A stretch of DNA of 64,000 nt from Epiperipatus broadwayi. Taxonomy: Eukaryota; Onychophora; Udeonychophora; Euonychophora; Peripatidae. Shown piece after piece: positions 46,875-60,078 of this stretch (positions are counted from its first letter, which is position 1; each line of letters starts with the position of its first letter). A program made the translations under genes and the position numbers. The DNA is taken from contig JAQFVV010006274.1 in assembly GCA_028023455.1 (NCBI GenBank), forward strand, positions 1,362,001 to 1,426,000, read 5' to 3'. The notes below the pieces were generated by a model. The model saw nothing but the letters and a program-made list of their open reading frames with translations, was not told the DNA's origin and searched no databases.

Positions 46875-49800
46875 ACCATGCTGACTTAGACTTAAAGTAG
46901 GCACTGTTATATTTAAAAAAAAATTATTATGATTTTATATGTTATTGATTATTTAAAATCATCAAGTGATATTTATCATAACTTTGGAAGTTATTGTAAT
47001 ACACTCAAATACAAAGTAGTAATTCATGATTTATTTATTTTTTATTAAAGTAAAACGATAAGTAATTTACTGCATTAAACTTAATATCTTACTATAAAAA
47101 TATTCGTAAATTTAAAGATGTCTATTTTGGTAGGTTTTACAGTAATGTTTTGTCTATTTGATTGTTTACAATTTAGGATTAAATGGATTATAGCCTTTTC
47201 ACTGTTCAATCTGCAAACAGTGTATTCTACATGTGAAATCATTGTTCCCACTTGAAGAATGCCAGACTCCATTTAATGATGAACTCTTGCTTCTGTAGGC
47301 ATCAAAATTATCCAAAATAGTTTCAAGTTTTTATGTATTTAAGCACATTTGATATGACTTTGATGACAGTTTAACCTTCATGATTTATATTTGGAAGAAA
47401 GTAGTGGTATCTACATATATATGATTTTTTTAGACTTGGCAATTAATTGCTAAACAAATTTAAGCATTAATGTTGATGCTGATGATTAATTAAATTATAT
47501 ATCAAGCTTTCAATTATTTGTTCTTTTATTTCTTATGTTTTTTAATACTATTACTTCAATGTTAATGCATCTGTACAGAAAACTTAGATTTTAAAGTCAC
47601 AGTTGTGCTGAAAATTTTTTGTTTGTGAAATCGTTATAGATTGTTTGAGTAGTAGTATTGATATGTATTTTTTTGTCTATAATAATTTGTTCCAACGTTA
47701 TTTTCTGTTTTTGATTACAGTTCTTTGTAATTCTCATTGATTATTTTCAACTCAATTTTTGACTAAAGATGGTTGAGTAGGTGGCTATATTAAAATGTTA
47801 AATAGCACGGCAGTTTTAGTACTCTATCTAAAAATTTGATCCCTGAAACTTTTTTTTAAAGATACACTTTTCTTTCTTGATCTTTTTTTTTTTTTTTTGT
47901 AAAAAAAAAAAGACAATATTATATTTGGATGTTTTTCCATTTCTGCAGGGTGTTTCTATAAGTTTATATAATTTCTTTATATTTACTTGGGGATAGAGTG
48001 TATTAAAATAGACCCCAAATAGGGTATCGTTGTTCGAATATCTTTCTGACATTCTATTTTACCAAAAAGATACAGTGAAGGAGGAGGCATTTTCTCGCCA
48101 GACTAAAACAAAATGCAACTTGTAGGGTTTTTGGCAATTTTTCATCCTTATTTTGCTGGGTAACTAAGAATAAACGAATGGTTAGTTAGATTGGTAAAAA
48201 AATTATCTGAAAGAAGAATACTGAGTATTAACCCTAGTCCATGGACATGCAGACATTGGACTAACCAATCATATCACAAAGCTTTTCCAATATGTATTTA
48301 TCTATTATTTATTAAGGACCTTCATTATTTTATCATGAAGCTCTGAAAACGTATATTTACTAAAGTGCATTGAGTAGCTCTGAGTATGAGTTGCTAAAAT
48401 ATATTATGTAAAGAGGTTAATCTTGACTTATGGCTTGGTTATAGAAACCTATTATTTAAACATCATAACATGCTTCTAATATTCAAATAGTAAAAAGAGA
48501 CTGCAAATTACAATTATATTTGTTGGTGTTATTCAATTTTTTTTCATTCATTATTTTTTCTTTCTGTTTTTGTGTAATTTTGTATATGTAGATATCTATA
48601 CTAATAATATATTTATGTATGGGTATGTGCGTATTAAAATTATTACTTGAATCATATGACAGGTGTTTGCTTGCAATGTGCCTGTAGAGATGCTTTAAGT
48701 TTGTAGGGGCCAATGCCTGCCTTTATTTGACACATAGAATCAGTTGGCTTGTCAATTTTATTTTTTTTCTCATGTTGTTTGTTGTTCTGTCGTACTCACC
48801 ATGATTAATTAGGTGTCCAGACATTGTTTTCATGGGAATTTTGAAGAAATTATTCTAATGAGAAATGAATGCCACTTTTGAAAGTTGTCATTCTTGATTT
48901 TTTTCCTCCTATCTTTTTTAAAAACTGACAAAATATGTTTATCTTTAAGTAATGTTTTAAAGCAATATTTGTACTTCTACAAATGATCTCTCTCTTTTTT
49001 TCTTTCTTAATGTAAAGGTAAATAATTTTAGAATGAAGGTTGCATTTTTAAATCGTATAATGCGATTAAATATATTTATGTGCATCTGCTGACATTCTTA
49101 AATATATATTTGCTATCTTTATCATCATGAAGTTGCCAAAAACTTCTTTACTGTCTCGAAATTTTTGTACAAGCTTTCTTTTTAATAATTATTATAATAA
49201 CCTAGAAAACCTAGAACTGCCATGTTTAACCTATGGCGCACGAGATATCATGAGTAAATGATAATGTCAGCTTATATTTTATTAAAATTATTTGTTAATG
49301 GGTATTATGAAATTTTGTTTTGTACGAAACAAATTAACAAACATTTATTTTCCTCTAAAATAACATTTTTTTTTTTTTGTAGTGGATATATGTCTCTCCC
49401 TTCACGTCTAAGCACAGCGATAGCATACACTGTGCGGCATACCAGCAGTGTGCAAAGAAAATGGCAAGCCCATTATTTTTGTATAAATATATCGAACATA
49501 ACACACAAACAGATATTATGGTATGGATACATTTTAAAGTAATTATTGTATTTATACATATTGTAATGGTATAAAAAAAAATAGGGATAATCATGGGAGG
49601 ATGGGAAATTATCAATATCCCCGTTTAACATAAATAATCACACAAAATGAATAAATAAAGCATGTATAAAAGAAATAAGAGCATGAGATCATGCCTATCC
49701 GCACTAAACAAAACTATAATTATGACATTAATTATAAGTTACAAGCTGCATCACCATCAATATTCTGGCCATAGAGTACCATGAATGTACCAGCCAACTA

Positions 49801-51575
49801 TAAAACTCTTTTATTTTAAAATAAAGTACAGTGATTGGACTTTAAAGGTGATATCTTTGTGCCATCCAGAGAACTATCTGGATGTCCACCCACAAACATA
49901 AATTCTCACATATATATAAACCAATCATTATTGCTCAGGCTATCTTGGAAAGCAACCTAGGAACTGTGATTATAAACAAGAGAAAATAACCAACATATAT
50001 TTTAAACCTATTTTAGTATGAAATAAATTCATTAGAATAACTTAAAACAGTGATAAAAAATGTATTAATTAGAAACAATGACAACAAAATCAAATTAAAG
50101 ATCTGTCAAGTACGCTATAAATATAAATACATCATTCCCATTTTCATTTTAAAAAAAATGCTTATAGCCTTATAATTTTCATATATTTCAATATGTTTTA
50201 CATGACACACACCTATATAAGCACACAGACATGTCTTTATAATAATATAAAATTAATACATTTGAATTGCCAATGAACTAATAAAAAATCAATTCGTTTT
50301 AATGACATACATGACTGATTTTAACATATAAGTACCTATGCAAATGTGTGCATATACTGGTGTTTATATCCTAATGATATTTCATTTGTCAATAATAAAT
50401 TTATTAAATCCATTTATCCATATTATTACATTCTAATAAGCCATAATTAACTCAATATTGAAAATATACATAAAACAAATGTGCACATGTATGTGTGTAT
50501 TCTAAGATCAAATAAAATAGGTGGTATAAATTTTAAATATTATCTTCTAACAAATCAAAATTATTATAGTAGTACATTATTTTTTAATTGTAAGCAAAGG
50601 TATTTAAAGGAAAGCATTGTCTTTAATAGTTCTGTTTGAAAGTTCCTTTATAACTCTGACTTTGTTTTCTAATTACAAAATAAAACCTTTTATGAATGTT
50701 AACTGAAATAAATCCTATTCATTTATTTTTATTTTCTTCCCATCTTTTAGTTGGATAATTTAGAGTAAAAAATACTTATTTTAAAAACTTATAAATTAAA
50801 TATTTAACTTTGACTTCAAAGTTAGATCCCCTATGTGCATTTTATATATACACCCATAGAAACTTTGCGCTTGTTTGCAGATAAAACTGTATGTATAAAA
50901 TATAGCGCAATAGCCTCTTAGTAAGCTGGTTTATTCTAATCATGTTAGTGATAAAACAATGGACTGGCTTCTTGACATTTTCAGAAAAAGAATATATTAG
51001 GTAAATGTTGGCAGTTAGTCAGCTTTGTTATGTTTATATAATTGGATGGCCTTTAGGCAAGCAAGCTGTCTACTACAAGTATACGGGCTATGAATCACAG
51101 AAAAGCTGGCTTTCCATGTGAATTCCAACTCAAGCATCAGCTGGCTAGCCTTAAGTTATAACTATAATTTGTCCTCTTTTTTTCTTGCAAATCCACTTTT
51201 TATAGTGTTGTGGAATTTGAAAACAATAGAATTTTTTTTATCTTGATCAAAAAAATCAAGGTAATAACTTTTTAATTTACATATCAAAAACAATTTTTAT
51301 CTAAAATTTTAATTCTCCAAAAAAAAAATCAGATTGTAGATTTAAAAAAATCAAAATATATTATAATAATTTCATTTATCAAAAATAGTTTTAAATTTTA
51401 AAAAAATCCTTACTTAATCTAATTTAAATTAGAATTAAATAAAACATTAAATAGATTTTTTTTTTAATATTTGATTTAAAATACAATAATTTATAAAAAT
51501 TTTGAATATCAAAATTATTATTTAAGTATTAATCTGTTATTCCAATATGAGACATTACCATCTTAATATAAAGAA
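46875..51575. other. Unassigned AT-rich region, 4.7 kb
   Basis: No gene is recognised. At 48215-48290 the minus strand has GATTGGTTAGTCC ... GGGTTAATACTC, a possible decayed tRNA-derived SINE head. A T-run followed by an open 49258-49542 frame mimics an exon acceptor, but the frame shows no conserved character. Confidence 0.45.
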
Positions 51576-51578
51576 TTT

Positions 51579-52568
51579 GGTAATTATAACGTAATTGGGC
51601 TTGGCCACTTGATGGCGTTGTTGGCAGTCAAAAACAATACAATGTACGGATTACGGAGCCGTGTGATTTTTAAATCGCTGTTTTTTTTATTGATTGCTAT
51701 AACTTTTTTTTTTTCATGCCTTTTTAATTTTGTATTTAGTAAACGACAACCTTTTTTTTTTATTTTTAAATCGCTGTTTTTGGACAAATTATCATCATTC
51801 CTCCTTTTTAGTTATTAATTGATTGATTGCTAGAATTTTTTTTGTGATGTCTATTTAGCGATGTCTTTTGCTTAATTATTGCTTTCTACATAACAAAACA
51901 ACTGTGTAGGGTTAGGGTTAGTTTTAGGGTTAGTGTTCTGTTGTTTGTAATGCTAAAATAAAAAATATCAAAATCGTAACCATAGTCGGACAAAAGAAAG
52001 AAACTCAAACTTTTTTAAACAACAACAAACACATATAAATGTCTTCTTTACTTATTAAATATTTTTATAATATGTGCTTTCTATGAAATTTACAAAAAAT
52101 CATGTGTATTTTTATTGGACAGCAGAAATACTCAGCTTCTGTTTTCGGCAACTGAGGAAAAAGTTACCCAATCGCCAGCCATTTTATGAACTATGTGGTA
52201 TTTCACGTGAAAATGAGATTTCACATGCGAACTCAGTCGAATTCGTTTTGACGTACCCTCGGCAAGCTTTTACACCTTCTCTAAATAAGGGTGTGGCCAT
52301 TTGGGAAAATTACTATAATTCAAACTACACACATATATATATCAAACTGTACACGAAAGATAAGTGTGTGGATTCACAGTAACTGTCGTGAAGCAGAAAT
52401 AGGCCATATTATTTCTGCATTACGTCATCATCAACAGCCTTCTAATGGCTAAGACAAACATTAGATGTTTTCTATAGCCATAAGTCAGGCCTTGTAAACA
52501 GCATTTGTTAGGTGTTTTGGCGAGCCAGAATGCCATCAAGTGGCCAAGCCCGATTAGGTTATAAGAAC
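51579..52568. mobile_element. TIR element of about 0.98 kb with telomere-like internal repeats
   Basis: The left end TTATAACGTAATTGGGCTTG continues with GCCACTTGATGGCGTT. The reverse complement of the right end reads TTATAACCTAATCGGGCTTG and continues with GCCACTTGATGGCATT. The terminal repeats are about 36 bp with few mismatches. Weaker similarity (TTGGT near 51578, reverse-complement TTGGTT near 52570) extends outward, so the exact end and target duplication are unresolved. No transposase frame is seen. The 102-codon open frame at 52074-52382 matches nothing known. Confidence 0.8.
51906..51933 (+). repeat. Degenerate TTAGGG-like telomeric repeat
   Basis: GTAGGGTTAGGGTTAG followed by TTTTAGGGTTAG lies inside the TIR element. 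This is about four imperfect units. Confidence 0.85.
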
Positions 52569-52569
52569 C

Positions 52570-53960
52570 AAGAATTTTAATAATTATTTATTTTAAAGAG
52601 ATTTTTCTCATTTTTTTTATTAGAAAAATCTTTTGCTGTTATAGTTAACATGGTCATTGTAAATGAAAAACAAAAATCATCAGAATCAAGGTTACTTTGG
52701 TGTTATGCCTGCTGAGACATGTTAGTCTGGTAATGTATTATTCTAAGTTTGAGATATGTTCAACTTTAAATCTTCAAAAAAAAATGGGGAGGTATATTTA
52801 TTATGGAAAAAGGACAAAACACATTACGATACTAAATAAAAAATGTAGTTATGAGTTTTTATTACAGCACTTTAACATCCAGCACATGTAATATTAAACT
52901 TACAAATCTAAATAAAAACACATCGTAATTCCAATAATATGAAAAAAAAACCGAAAACATTTTTTAAATGGCTTTCTGTAACGTCAAGTTTTAGCTTTCT
53001 GTTTTTTTAACCTAAAAAAAGTGGTTAATTTTAAATTTAACTTTGTATTTTAAATATTATTTTTTTAAAAAATATATATATATAAAGTTTTAGCAAAAAA
53101 AAAAACAAAATATAAATATGTAAAGTTTTAGCTGTAAATGTATTTTTTCAATATAAAACCATAATACTTACAAATGATGTGAAAGATGTATTATATTGTG
53201 TGTGTGTGGGGGGGGGGGGGTAAAAATCACCGGGCAGACTGAACCATTTAATATTTTCCAAAATGGAAAGGAAAGAGTCAGTTTATTTGACATGGATTAA
53301 TGATCCCAGAATTCTTGAATGATATGACATTATAAATGGAAACTTTGAATAATTATTACTGCACCCAAATGTCACCAGAGAAATACATCATAGGAGAAAT
53401 AATACCAAATTAAGTAACAAAGAATTCCAATGGCCATGGAAAGAAGAATATGACATAATTAATAAGGACATTAAAGTGTTTTATGCTTTGAGACTATAAT
53501 GTGCTGAAGTACAACAGTAAAATGGCATTAAGAAACAAACTATACATCTCTTTTTGATAAAAAAAAAAACATTTATTGCACTGACTTTTAAAAATAGAAA
53601 TGTTCAATCAACATTATTAATTAAATATATTGGTAGAAAGCCAAATAAACACAATCCCAGGTATGAAAACCTTTTGGTGTTGGAGTATTGTTAAGATATG
53701 CATTGAGTCTTTTTGAAGATTTTGAAAATAAAGAAAAATTATTCTAAGAATAAAAGATTTGACTTTGTCTAGAAATATGGTAAAAGTAGACTTTTGGCAA
53801 TGGCTGAAAATATAATCCATTAGCAAAAAAAGTTTTAAAATCTCCCAGTTTCATTTCTCTTTGTCTTGATGAGATATTACATAACCAGATTAGAATCATT
53901 TAGCTATTTTTAGTCATTATTGTGTTAGGAATAGTAACTAGGAAAAATTAATCAGTTTAT
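52570..53960. other. Unassigned AT-rich stretch
   Basis: It contains a (GT)n followed by a run of about 12 G (53198-53220), and poly-A patches. No gene is recognised. Confidence 0.5.
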
Positions 53961-54229
53961 TTGGTACTTTAGTATTAACTAAGCTATGACATACTACACA
54001 ACCCACCGGTAGATATCATCGATGAAGAACCAAAACAATGTCATGGCAACTGAAACATTGGCATGACTAATCGATAGGAGTGGTCAAGGTGTCACCTTTG
54101 AGATTATCAATACTTGGGTGAATTCTGGGTAAATATCTGTCTTTTACCTGCTTGCGTTGACCAAGTGAGAGGCATTTTTTACCGTGTCTGATCCAGCATT
54201 TTTAATATTTTGTAAGAATTGAATATTTT

Positions 54230-54565
54230 GATTGCTTATTTTATAATTTGATTGCTGAACTATTACTGATTTATTGCAGATTTTATTACTAATTAAGAAT
54301 TGAATGTTTTGATTGCTTATTTTATATTTTGATCGCTAATTCACCATTTTTAATATTTTGTAAGAATTGAATTTATTGCAAATTTTATTACTAATTAATC
54401 ACTGAACCATTACTGATTTTATTACTAATTTATCACATTTTATTACTAATTAATTGCTGAACTGCTACTGAGTTATTGCTGATTTTATTACTAATTTCTC
54501 AGTTTTTATTACTAAGTTATCAAATTTTGTTACTAATTACCATTTATTACTAATTAACCAAAATG
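54230..54565 (+). repeat. Degenerate short tandem repeat (TTTTATTACTAATT core)
   Basis: The core TTTTATTACTAATTNATC recurs about ten times at irregular spacing, intermixed with GAATTGAATGTTTTGATTGC units in the first half. Confidence 0.85.
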
Positions 54566-54794
54566 TCTGGGCAAAAACAAGAAAAGGAAAAGAAAGATAT
54601 TATGTTATGGGACATACCGGTTAGATTCATATATAGTTGGTCTAGAGAATTGACATTGTTTTTTTTTTTGTGAAGATCAATTACAAATCGCGAGTATAAT
54701 AGTGGTTGATTGGAATCACTATCTCTGCTATTTTGCAACATATAAGAGAATTAAGTCCACTGCAGTGATTTCTATTTGTAAGTAGAATTCATTT

Positions 54795-54895
54795 GGTATT
54801 TTATTTCTTACATTTTTTTATAAAACATACTTTTGTACCTATTTTTTTGGTATTTTATTTTTTACATTTTTTATAAAACATACTTTTGTATCTTT
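54795..54895 (+). repeat. Tandem duplication, about 55 bp period
   Basis: TTTGGTATTTTATTTCTTAC and ATAAAACATACTTTTGTA recur in order, with small length changes. Confidence 0.85.
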
Positions 54896-54904
54896 TTTTG
54901 AAAG

Positions 54905-55392
54905 AAATAAAAAAAAAAGTAGTTTGAAACGCTGCCATTTCTCTTTTTTCAGTATCGCAGTAGCTCAGAAAGGCAGTTATTTATAGTTAATATTTGACAA
55001 CAATTTACTGCCTTTTTTAAAGTGTAAATAATTAGTTAAATACCAGTAAAAATTCGAATGATTATTTGTAATATTCATTTTTGATAATATTTCAGTCAAA
55101 TAAAGTATTACTTATTTTTTTTAAAAAAAATAGTTTATAATGCCGCCAATTCTCCGTTTTCAGTAACGCAGTATAAGTTAAATACCATTAAAAATTATAT
55201 TGATTATCTATAATATTCATTTTTGATATTTTAGTGAAATAAATTATTACTTATTATTTCATTTCTTTGTTTAAGGGCCAAATGATTAGTTAAATATCAT
55301 GAAAAATTCAAACGATTATTTATAATATTCATTTTTGATATTTTTTTATCGTAGTAAATTATTAGTTACTATTTTATTTGTTTGTTTCAGGG
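54905..55392 (+). repeat. Tandem repeat, three diverged copies, about 150-190 bp
   Basis: Each copy has AGTTAAATACCATTAAAAATT (variants), TAATATTCATTTTTGATA and AAATTATTACTTATT. The first two also share a (A/G)CGCCA(A/T)TTCTC...CAGTA(A/T)CGCAGTA lead. Confidence 0.8.
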
Positions 55393-55434
55393 CACGGAAC
55401 GGCCAACATGGAGACGTTCCATGTCTCCTTCTTT

Positions 55435-55631
55435 GATATTAACTATGCTATCATATACTACCCTGAAGGCATACTATTCTAATCTTGCAATCTTCAAGGT
55501 GACTTCTCCACATGATCTGTGGGCAAAGTTTATCAATTAAGTTTGTTCTCTCACTTGGAGACGTTATCTTAAAGATCGTAAGATTAGAATAGTATGCTTT
55601 CGGTGTAGTACATCATAACATAGTTAATACC
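55435..55631. repeat. Inverted repeat, about 60 bp arms
   Basis: GATATTAACTATGCTATCAT through CTAATCTTGCAATCTT (55435-55494) pairs with AAGATCGTAAGATTAG through CATAGTTAATAC (55572-55631), leaving a 77 bp loop. The right arm is also the right terminal repeat of the element at 53961-55641. Confidence 0.88.
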
Positions 55632-55649
55632 AAAGTACCGTTTATTCAT

Positions 55650-56620
55650 TATTAGCATTTGCTAAAAAATAAATCTTTCTAAAATTGTATCAGTAATAAT
55701 GGATGGCAGTCATAGTATGATTGGATAGGAAAATGGTTTTATCCATTCATTTATCAAATGTATTTGGACAATGCATTTTTGGATTTTCACTGCATTATAT
55801 ATCAGCAGATTTTCTGTGCTAAAGTTATGTTTAATATGCTGGAAGATATAAAGCTTTATAAGAACATTAGTTAATTTTATATCAATAAGTGCTTTAAACA
55901 AATGGATATTCTTGAACTATGTTAAATGAGGTAAATATACAATAATGTCTGATAAATTATGGAAAAGTTGTTTAAAGATTTGTTGAATATTTAAAAGAAA
56001 TTAGATTTTTTTTTTACATTTGAGAATATCTGAATAATATGGTCAATAAATGGATGATAAATGGCTTTCAAAATTGCTTTTTATTGATTGGTATGGATAT
56101 TCAATTAAATGGTTTCAATATTAAACTGTAAGTTGTTAATAAAATAATCATTGCCATATTTGACTTAATCAAGCATTCAAATGCTGAATTAGAAAATTTT
56201 AATTATAATATTATTTCAAATACCTATAAATATTTTCCAAATATAAAATTTTTTTTTTTGTAGATATAGAATCTCATGAAAAATCAAATCTAGATAAATG
56301 TGATGCAAGAATTTTCTTTTTTAATTTAGTTGGCTAATCAATGAAATTTCTTCAAGATTTATACAGTTCAGACAGTTAAAAAACATTAATACTTATTTTA
56401 TATCCGGATACAATATCAAAAATTTATAAATTCAATTTGAAAATTCTCGAGTGGTAGAATTTGGATGATATAGAATTGCAATTTATTGAATTGAAAAATG
56501 AATTGGAAATGATTGAAATGATAAATGCTGAATAAAATTTTGTAAATAATTTGGTGTGCCAATCCAGGAATTTCCATCTGTTTGAAAACACTGGCAATTT
56601 CAGTTTCTTCTTCTACTTAT
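55650..56620. other. Unassigned AT-rich stretch
   Basis: Nothing was recognised on either strand. Confidence 0.5.
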
Positions 56621-56625
56621 GCAGG

Positions 56626-58309
56626 TGAATCATTATTTTCAGAAAGACCGATTCAGAAATGGAATGTCTGATGAATCACTATCAGTGTATGTAGTGTAAA
56701 ACATGACAAAATATGATCATGATATAACTACTTTGGTCTACAACACCATATTGAATTTTTTAAAATACTGACCTGAGAAACAATTTTCACAATAACTTCA
56801 GTTTTAATTATGTTAGAGTAAAAAAAATTACATTAATAGAAACTAGAAAAACTAAGGAAAACAATAAGACTAAGACAAATAGTGATAACCATTTAAAAAA
56901 TAAGGAAAAAAAAAGAAATTTCAACATCTGACATAATTATTACTTCATTGTTTGTTCATAATTTCTAATTCATCATGAACTAAGTATTAATTACATCTTC
57001 AGTTATAATTTCTTTGTATTCCTCACAAAATTATCTTTCAAACCATGTATAATATGTCTAACTTGAGATAATCCTGGGCTTCAGAATCTCCAAAAGTATT
57101 CGCGTAAGAATTCTTCATTTTTATCTTGTACCCCAAGAGTTCCAAATGTCAAAGGCATCTATAAAGAAAAAGATTCATCCTAATAAAAGATACAAAAGAA
57201 ATCATCATAGCAATTTGCTTATTATCTATCTAAAACTAGAGATTGTAGGCTGCTGTCTATATCACTGATAAAATGAGTTTCATCTCTTCATTTTATATTT
57301 TTTTGTATACATCAATGATGTTTATATTCTTTATGGACACTAGTGATGTTTATATTCTTTATGCACACAAGTGGTGTTATCTTGTTATATTTATTGTATC
57401 ACATAGATATAATTTATTTGCATATAGTCCATTTGTTAGCTATAGACTTGAAAATAATGTGATGAAATATATAGCAAAACCAGAGTGATTCCAAAGCCTG
57501 AGTATAAAGGCATAAACAAGAATCAGAATTTGATTATTTGCCTGCATATGCAATCTTTCTATACATTTGATTATTAGTGTTGTAATTCATTACTTGTAAA
57601 TACAAACATATCATATAAACATAATAATAAATTATTAAACTTTTTGAAAATCATTATTTTTATAAAATAAATTTATTTTTATAAAATAAGTGGATTAGAA
57701 CTTTAGAAAATTACGGTTGATATGAATTTTATATGAGCATAAATAAATATATAATTTATCAACACACACCAACTATAAACTAAAATTAATAAAAATTATC
57801 ATTTTTTTCCAAAAATTAAAAAATAATTAAAATGTTATTAAAATAATTAAAATTTTATACTTATGAGCCTGTTACATTGAGGCTCCATTGTAGGCCTTGT
57901 TTGTGAATAGCATCCGATAAATGTTTGTTTGAAAACAGGTACATATTTTTTGTCTATCGCTTTGTGAAAATTACAAAATTGATCAAAAAATAAAAAATTA
58001 AATTCACTTCTTCATTAAAAATGCTGTAAAAAATCCAAATTTCTTCGAATTTTTTGCTGGTAGACATCTTTGGAATCACATGTCACTGAGCTATCAAATG
58101 CTCGTATTTTGGTTGACATCTTGCTATAGTTTTATGTCACTGTAGAAAGAAAACAACATGTCGACTGATCAATAAAGACACGCGGCTTACCCACTTAAAG
58201 AGCTGCATGTGAATCTTATTTTCAGAAAGACCGATTCAAAAATGGAATGTCTGACGAATCAATATCAGTGTATGGAGTGTAAAACTTGACAAAATATGAT
58301 CCTGATATA
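56626..58309 (+). repeat. Dispersed repeat B, copy 2, bounded by about 100 bp direct repeats
   Basis: The internal part 56744-57900 matches 21140-22450. Outside it, 56626-56727 and 58209-58309 are about 90% alike. Both contain TTATTTTCAGAAAGACCGAT, GGAATGTCTGA and TGACAAAATATGATC. The 21 kb copy lacks this flanking repeat. The arrangement could be an LTR-like pair or a duplication made when repeat B inserted. Confidence 0.8.
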
Positions 58310-58314
58310 AAGCA

Positions 58315-59970
58315 TTTAGCATTTAATGTATAATATGCCTTTTAGTAAAATTCTATGTTAATTATAAAATTTCATCATGATATAAAGCATTTGGTACTGA
58401 TTTAGAATGTCCACTCAGCCATGTTGTCTTCTAAGATGAAACCCAAAACTACTGCTGACACAAACAATCACTAAAGATGTCTGATAATATCTTTCACCAT
58501 TGATGCAATTTGTTTTAGTTTATTTTGTCCAATATTGTTAAAAAGTTTGCAATTTGCATAAAAACAACCACAAATGTCATAAAAATAAACACAATCCATA
58601 TGATCAAAAAATTCAAATAATTTTCAAAATCAAATATCAAAAATATTAGTAATTAATAATTATGCCAAAAAAAAAAAAAAAAATCATGTAGCCAAAAAAA
58701 AATTGGATATCAAAAAAGAATATTTAACAAATATGAGTAATTAGCAAATAAGAAGAAAAAATAGTGTAGAAAAATTGAAAACAATATTAAAGCATTTTAA
58801 AATATGGTACATTAAAAATAATTTTTTGCAAATTTTACTAATAAGGAAATGACCAAAAAATTAGTATAATCATGTGACCGAAAACAAAAAATCAAATAAC
58901 TCTTGAAATCAAATATCAAAAATATTAGTACTGTAATTAGAAATTTCCCCAAAAATGTGTATAATAAAATTTTTTAAACATTACTGAAGTATTCTACTTT
59001 TAAAATAGCATATCAAATGTATGGCTTCAAAATAAATTGCTAAACAAGAAAAAAAAAACCCAGCACAATCAATGAATCACAAATTAGCAAATATTATTTG
59101 ACAAAATAAATAATTGCTTACATGGAAAAATGTATTAAAATTACTTCTACAATAAAATGAACATAGTTAAAAAATATTAAATTAACCTACATAAGAAGAA
59201 AGCACACTCTTATGGTAGTAGGATAGAATTTAATTCATGAAAGCTGTTTTGTTAAATGGTATGAAAATAGCTATGTTGCTTGTATTTATTAAATATAAAA
59301 GTTTTTCTTAAGCATAAAACAAAAAGTCAAAAACTTTTGCAGCACAAAAAATATAATTCTCTTTGAATCTGATATAAATAATATATATATATATATGTAC
59401 AATACTAATTCAATACAAACTAATATGAAATAGGCAATGTACACTTAAACTAATATAAACTATGTAACTACTTATTTCATCAATGAAGATTATGTTAAAA
59501 GTATTTATCATGCATCGTTTTCATGTGCTTAATTTCTTTATTTGTTTGGTTCAATATTATTTGCTAAATTATTGTTTTTAATACCCCTTCTTTTTTTTTG
59601 TCATGCAAAAGTTCTTGAATTTATTTATTTTTACTCTTAAGAAAATATCTGTAATGTTTTGATTTTTATATTTAATAATTACAGATAATATATTGTATCG
59701 TTCATGGTGGGTTTACTCACTATAAAGTGCAAGTTAATCAAACTATGAAAAAGAAGAATCTTCTGTTCATATATGAGTTTAGATATCTCAATAACAGCTA
59801 TATTTCCTGATTAATTGGCCTACTATTTATTACGATTTTCACTGCAGATGGAATCAGTTTTATATTTAAAAGGGGTGCCAGGGTCATAAACCCACTGATA
59901 TCCATGCATATAACTAAAACAATCAGGAATTATGTTTTCTTCTCAGTTAAGGTTATAGAATTTTCTTCAG
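58315..59970. other. Unassigned AT-rich stretch
   Basis: It holds poly-A-rich sequence, a short (TA)n at about 59380, and small direct repeats such as AAATATCAAAAATATTAGTA (about 58630 and 58913). No gene is recognised. Confidence 0.5.
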
Positions 59971-59977
59971 TGTTTGT

Positions 59978-60078
59978 AGATTAAAACGAACATGTTGGCA
60001 TGGGTAATTATTATACATTTCTTAAAATAATCTTTTGTATAATAATAGATTAAAACGAACATGTTGGCATAGGTAATT
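59978..60078 (+). repeat. Tandem duplication, 69 bp period
   Basis: AGATTAAAACGAACATGTTG followed by GCAT(G/A)GGTAATT occurs at 59978 and 60047. Confidence 0.88.

Larger units (their letters stand above)
53961..55641. mobile_element. TIR-bounded composite element, 1.7 kb
   Basis: The left end TTGGTACTTTAGTATTAACT continues with AAGCTATGACATACTACAC. The reverse complement of the right end reads GGTACTTTGGTATTAACTAT and continues with GTTATGATGTACTACAC (about 32 of 37 matches). A third copy of the motif lies inside at 55431-55472 in left-end orientation, forming a hairpin with the right end. The left part contains GATGAAGAACCAAAACAATG and CAACTGAAACATTGGCATG, reminiscent of the retroelement 3' motif seen in the Penelope copies. 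The rest is tandem repeats. Class is uncertain. Confidence 0.6.

Noticed and set aside
48215-48290. tRNA gene on the minus strand
   Set aside because: Only a loose box A-like GGTTAGTCC and a box B-like GGGTTAATACTC are present, and no cloverleaf is apparent. At most it is a decayed SINE head.
49258-49542. 94-codon open frame preceded by a T-rich tract and TAG, looking like an exon with acceptor
   Set aside because: The phase needed after the 34614 donor hits a stop, the open frame shows no conserved composition, and there is no good donor.
52074-52382. 102-codon open frame as a host or transposase gene
   Set aside because: It lies within a TIR element and shows no recognisable family motif. 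Kept only as part of that element.
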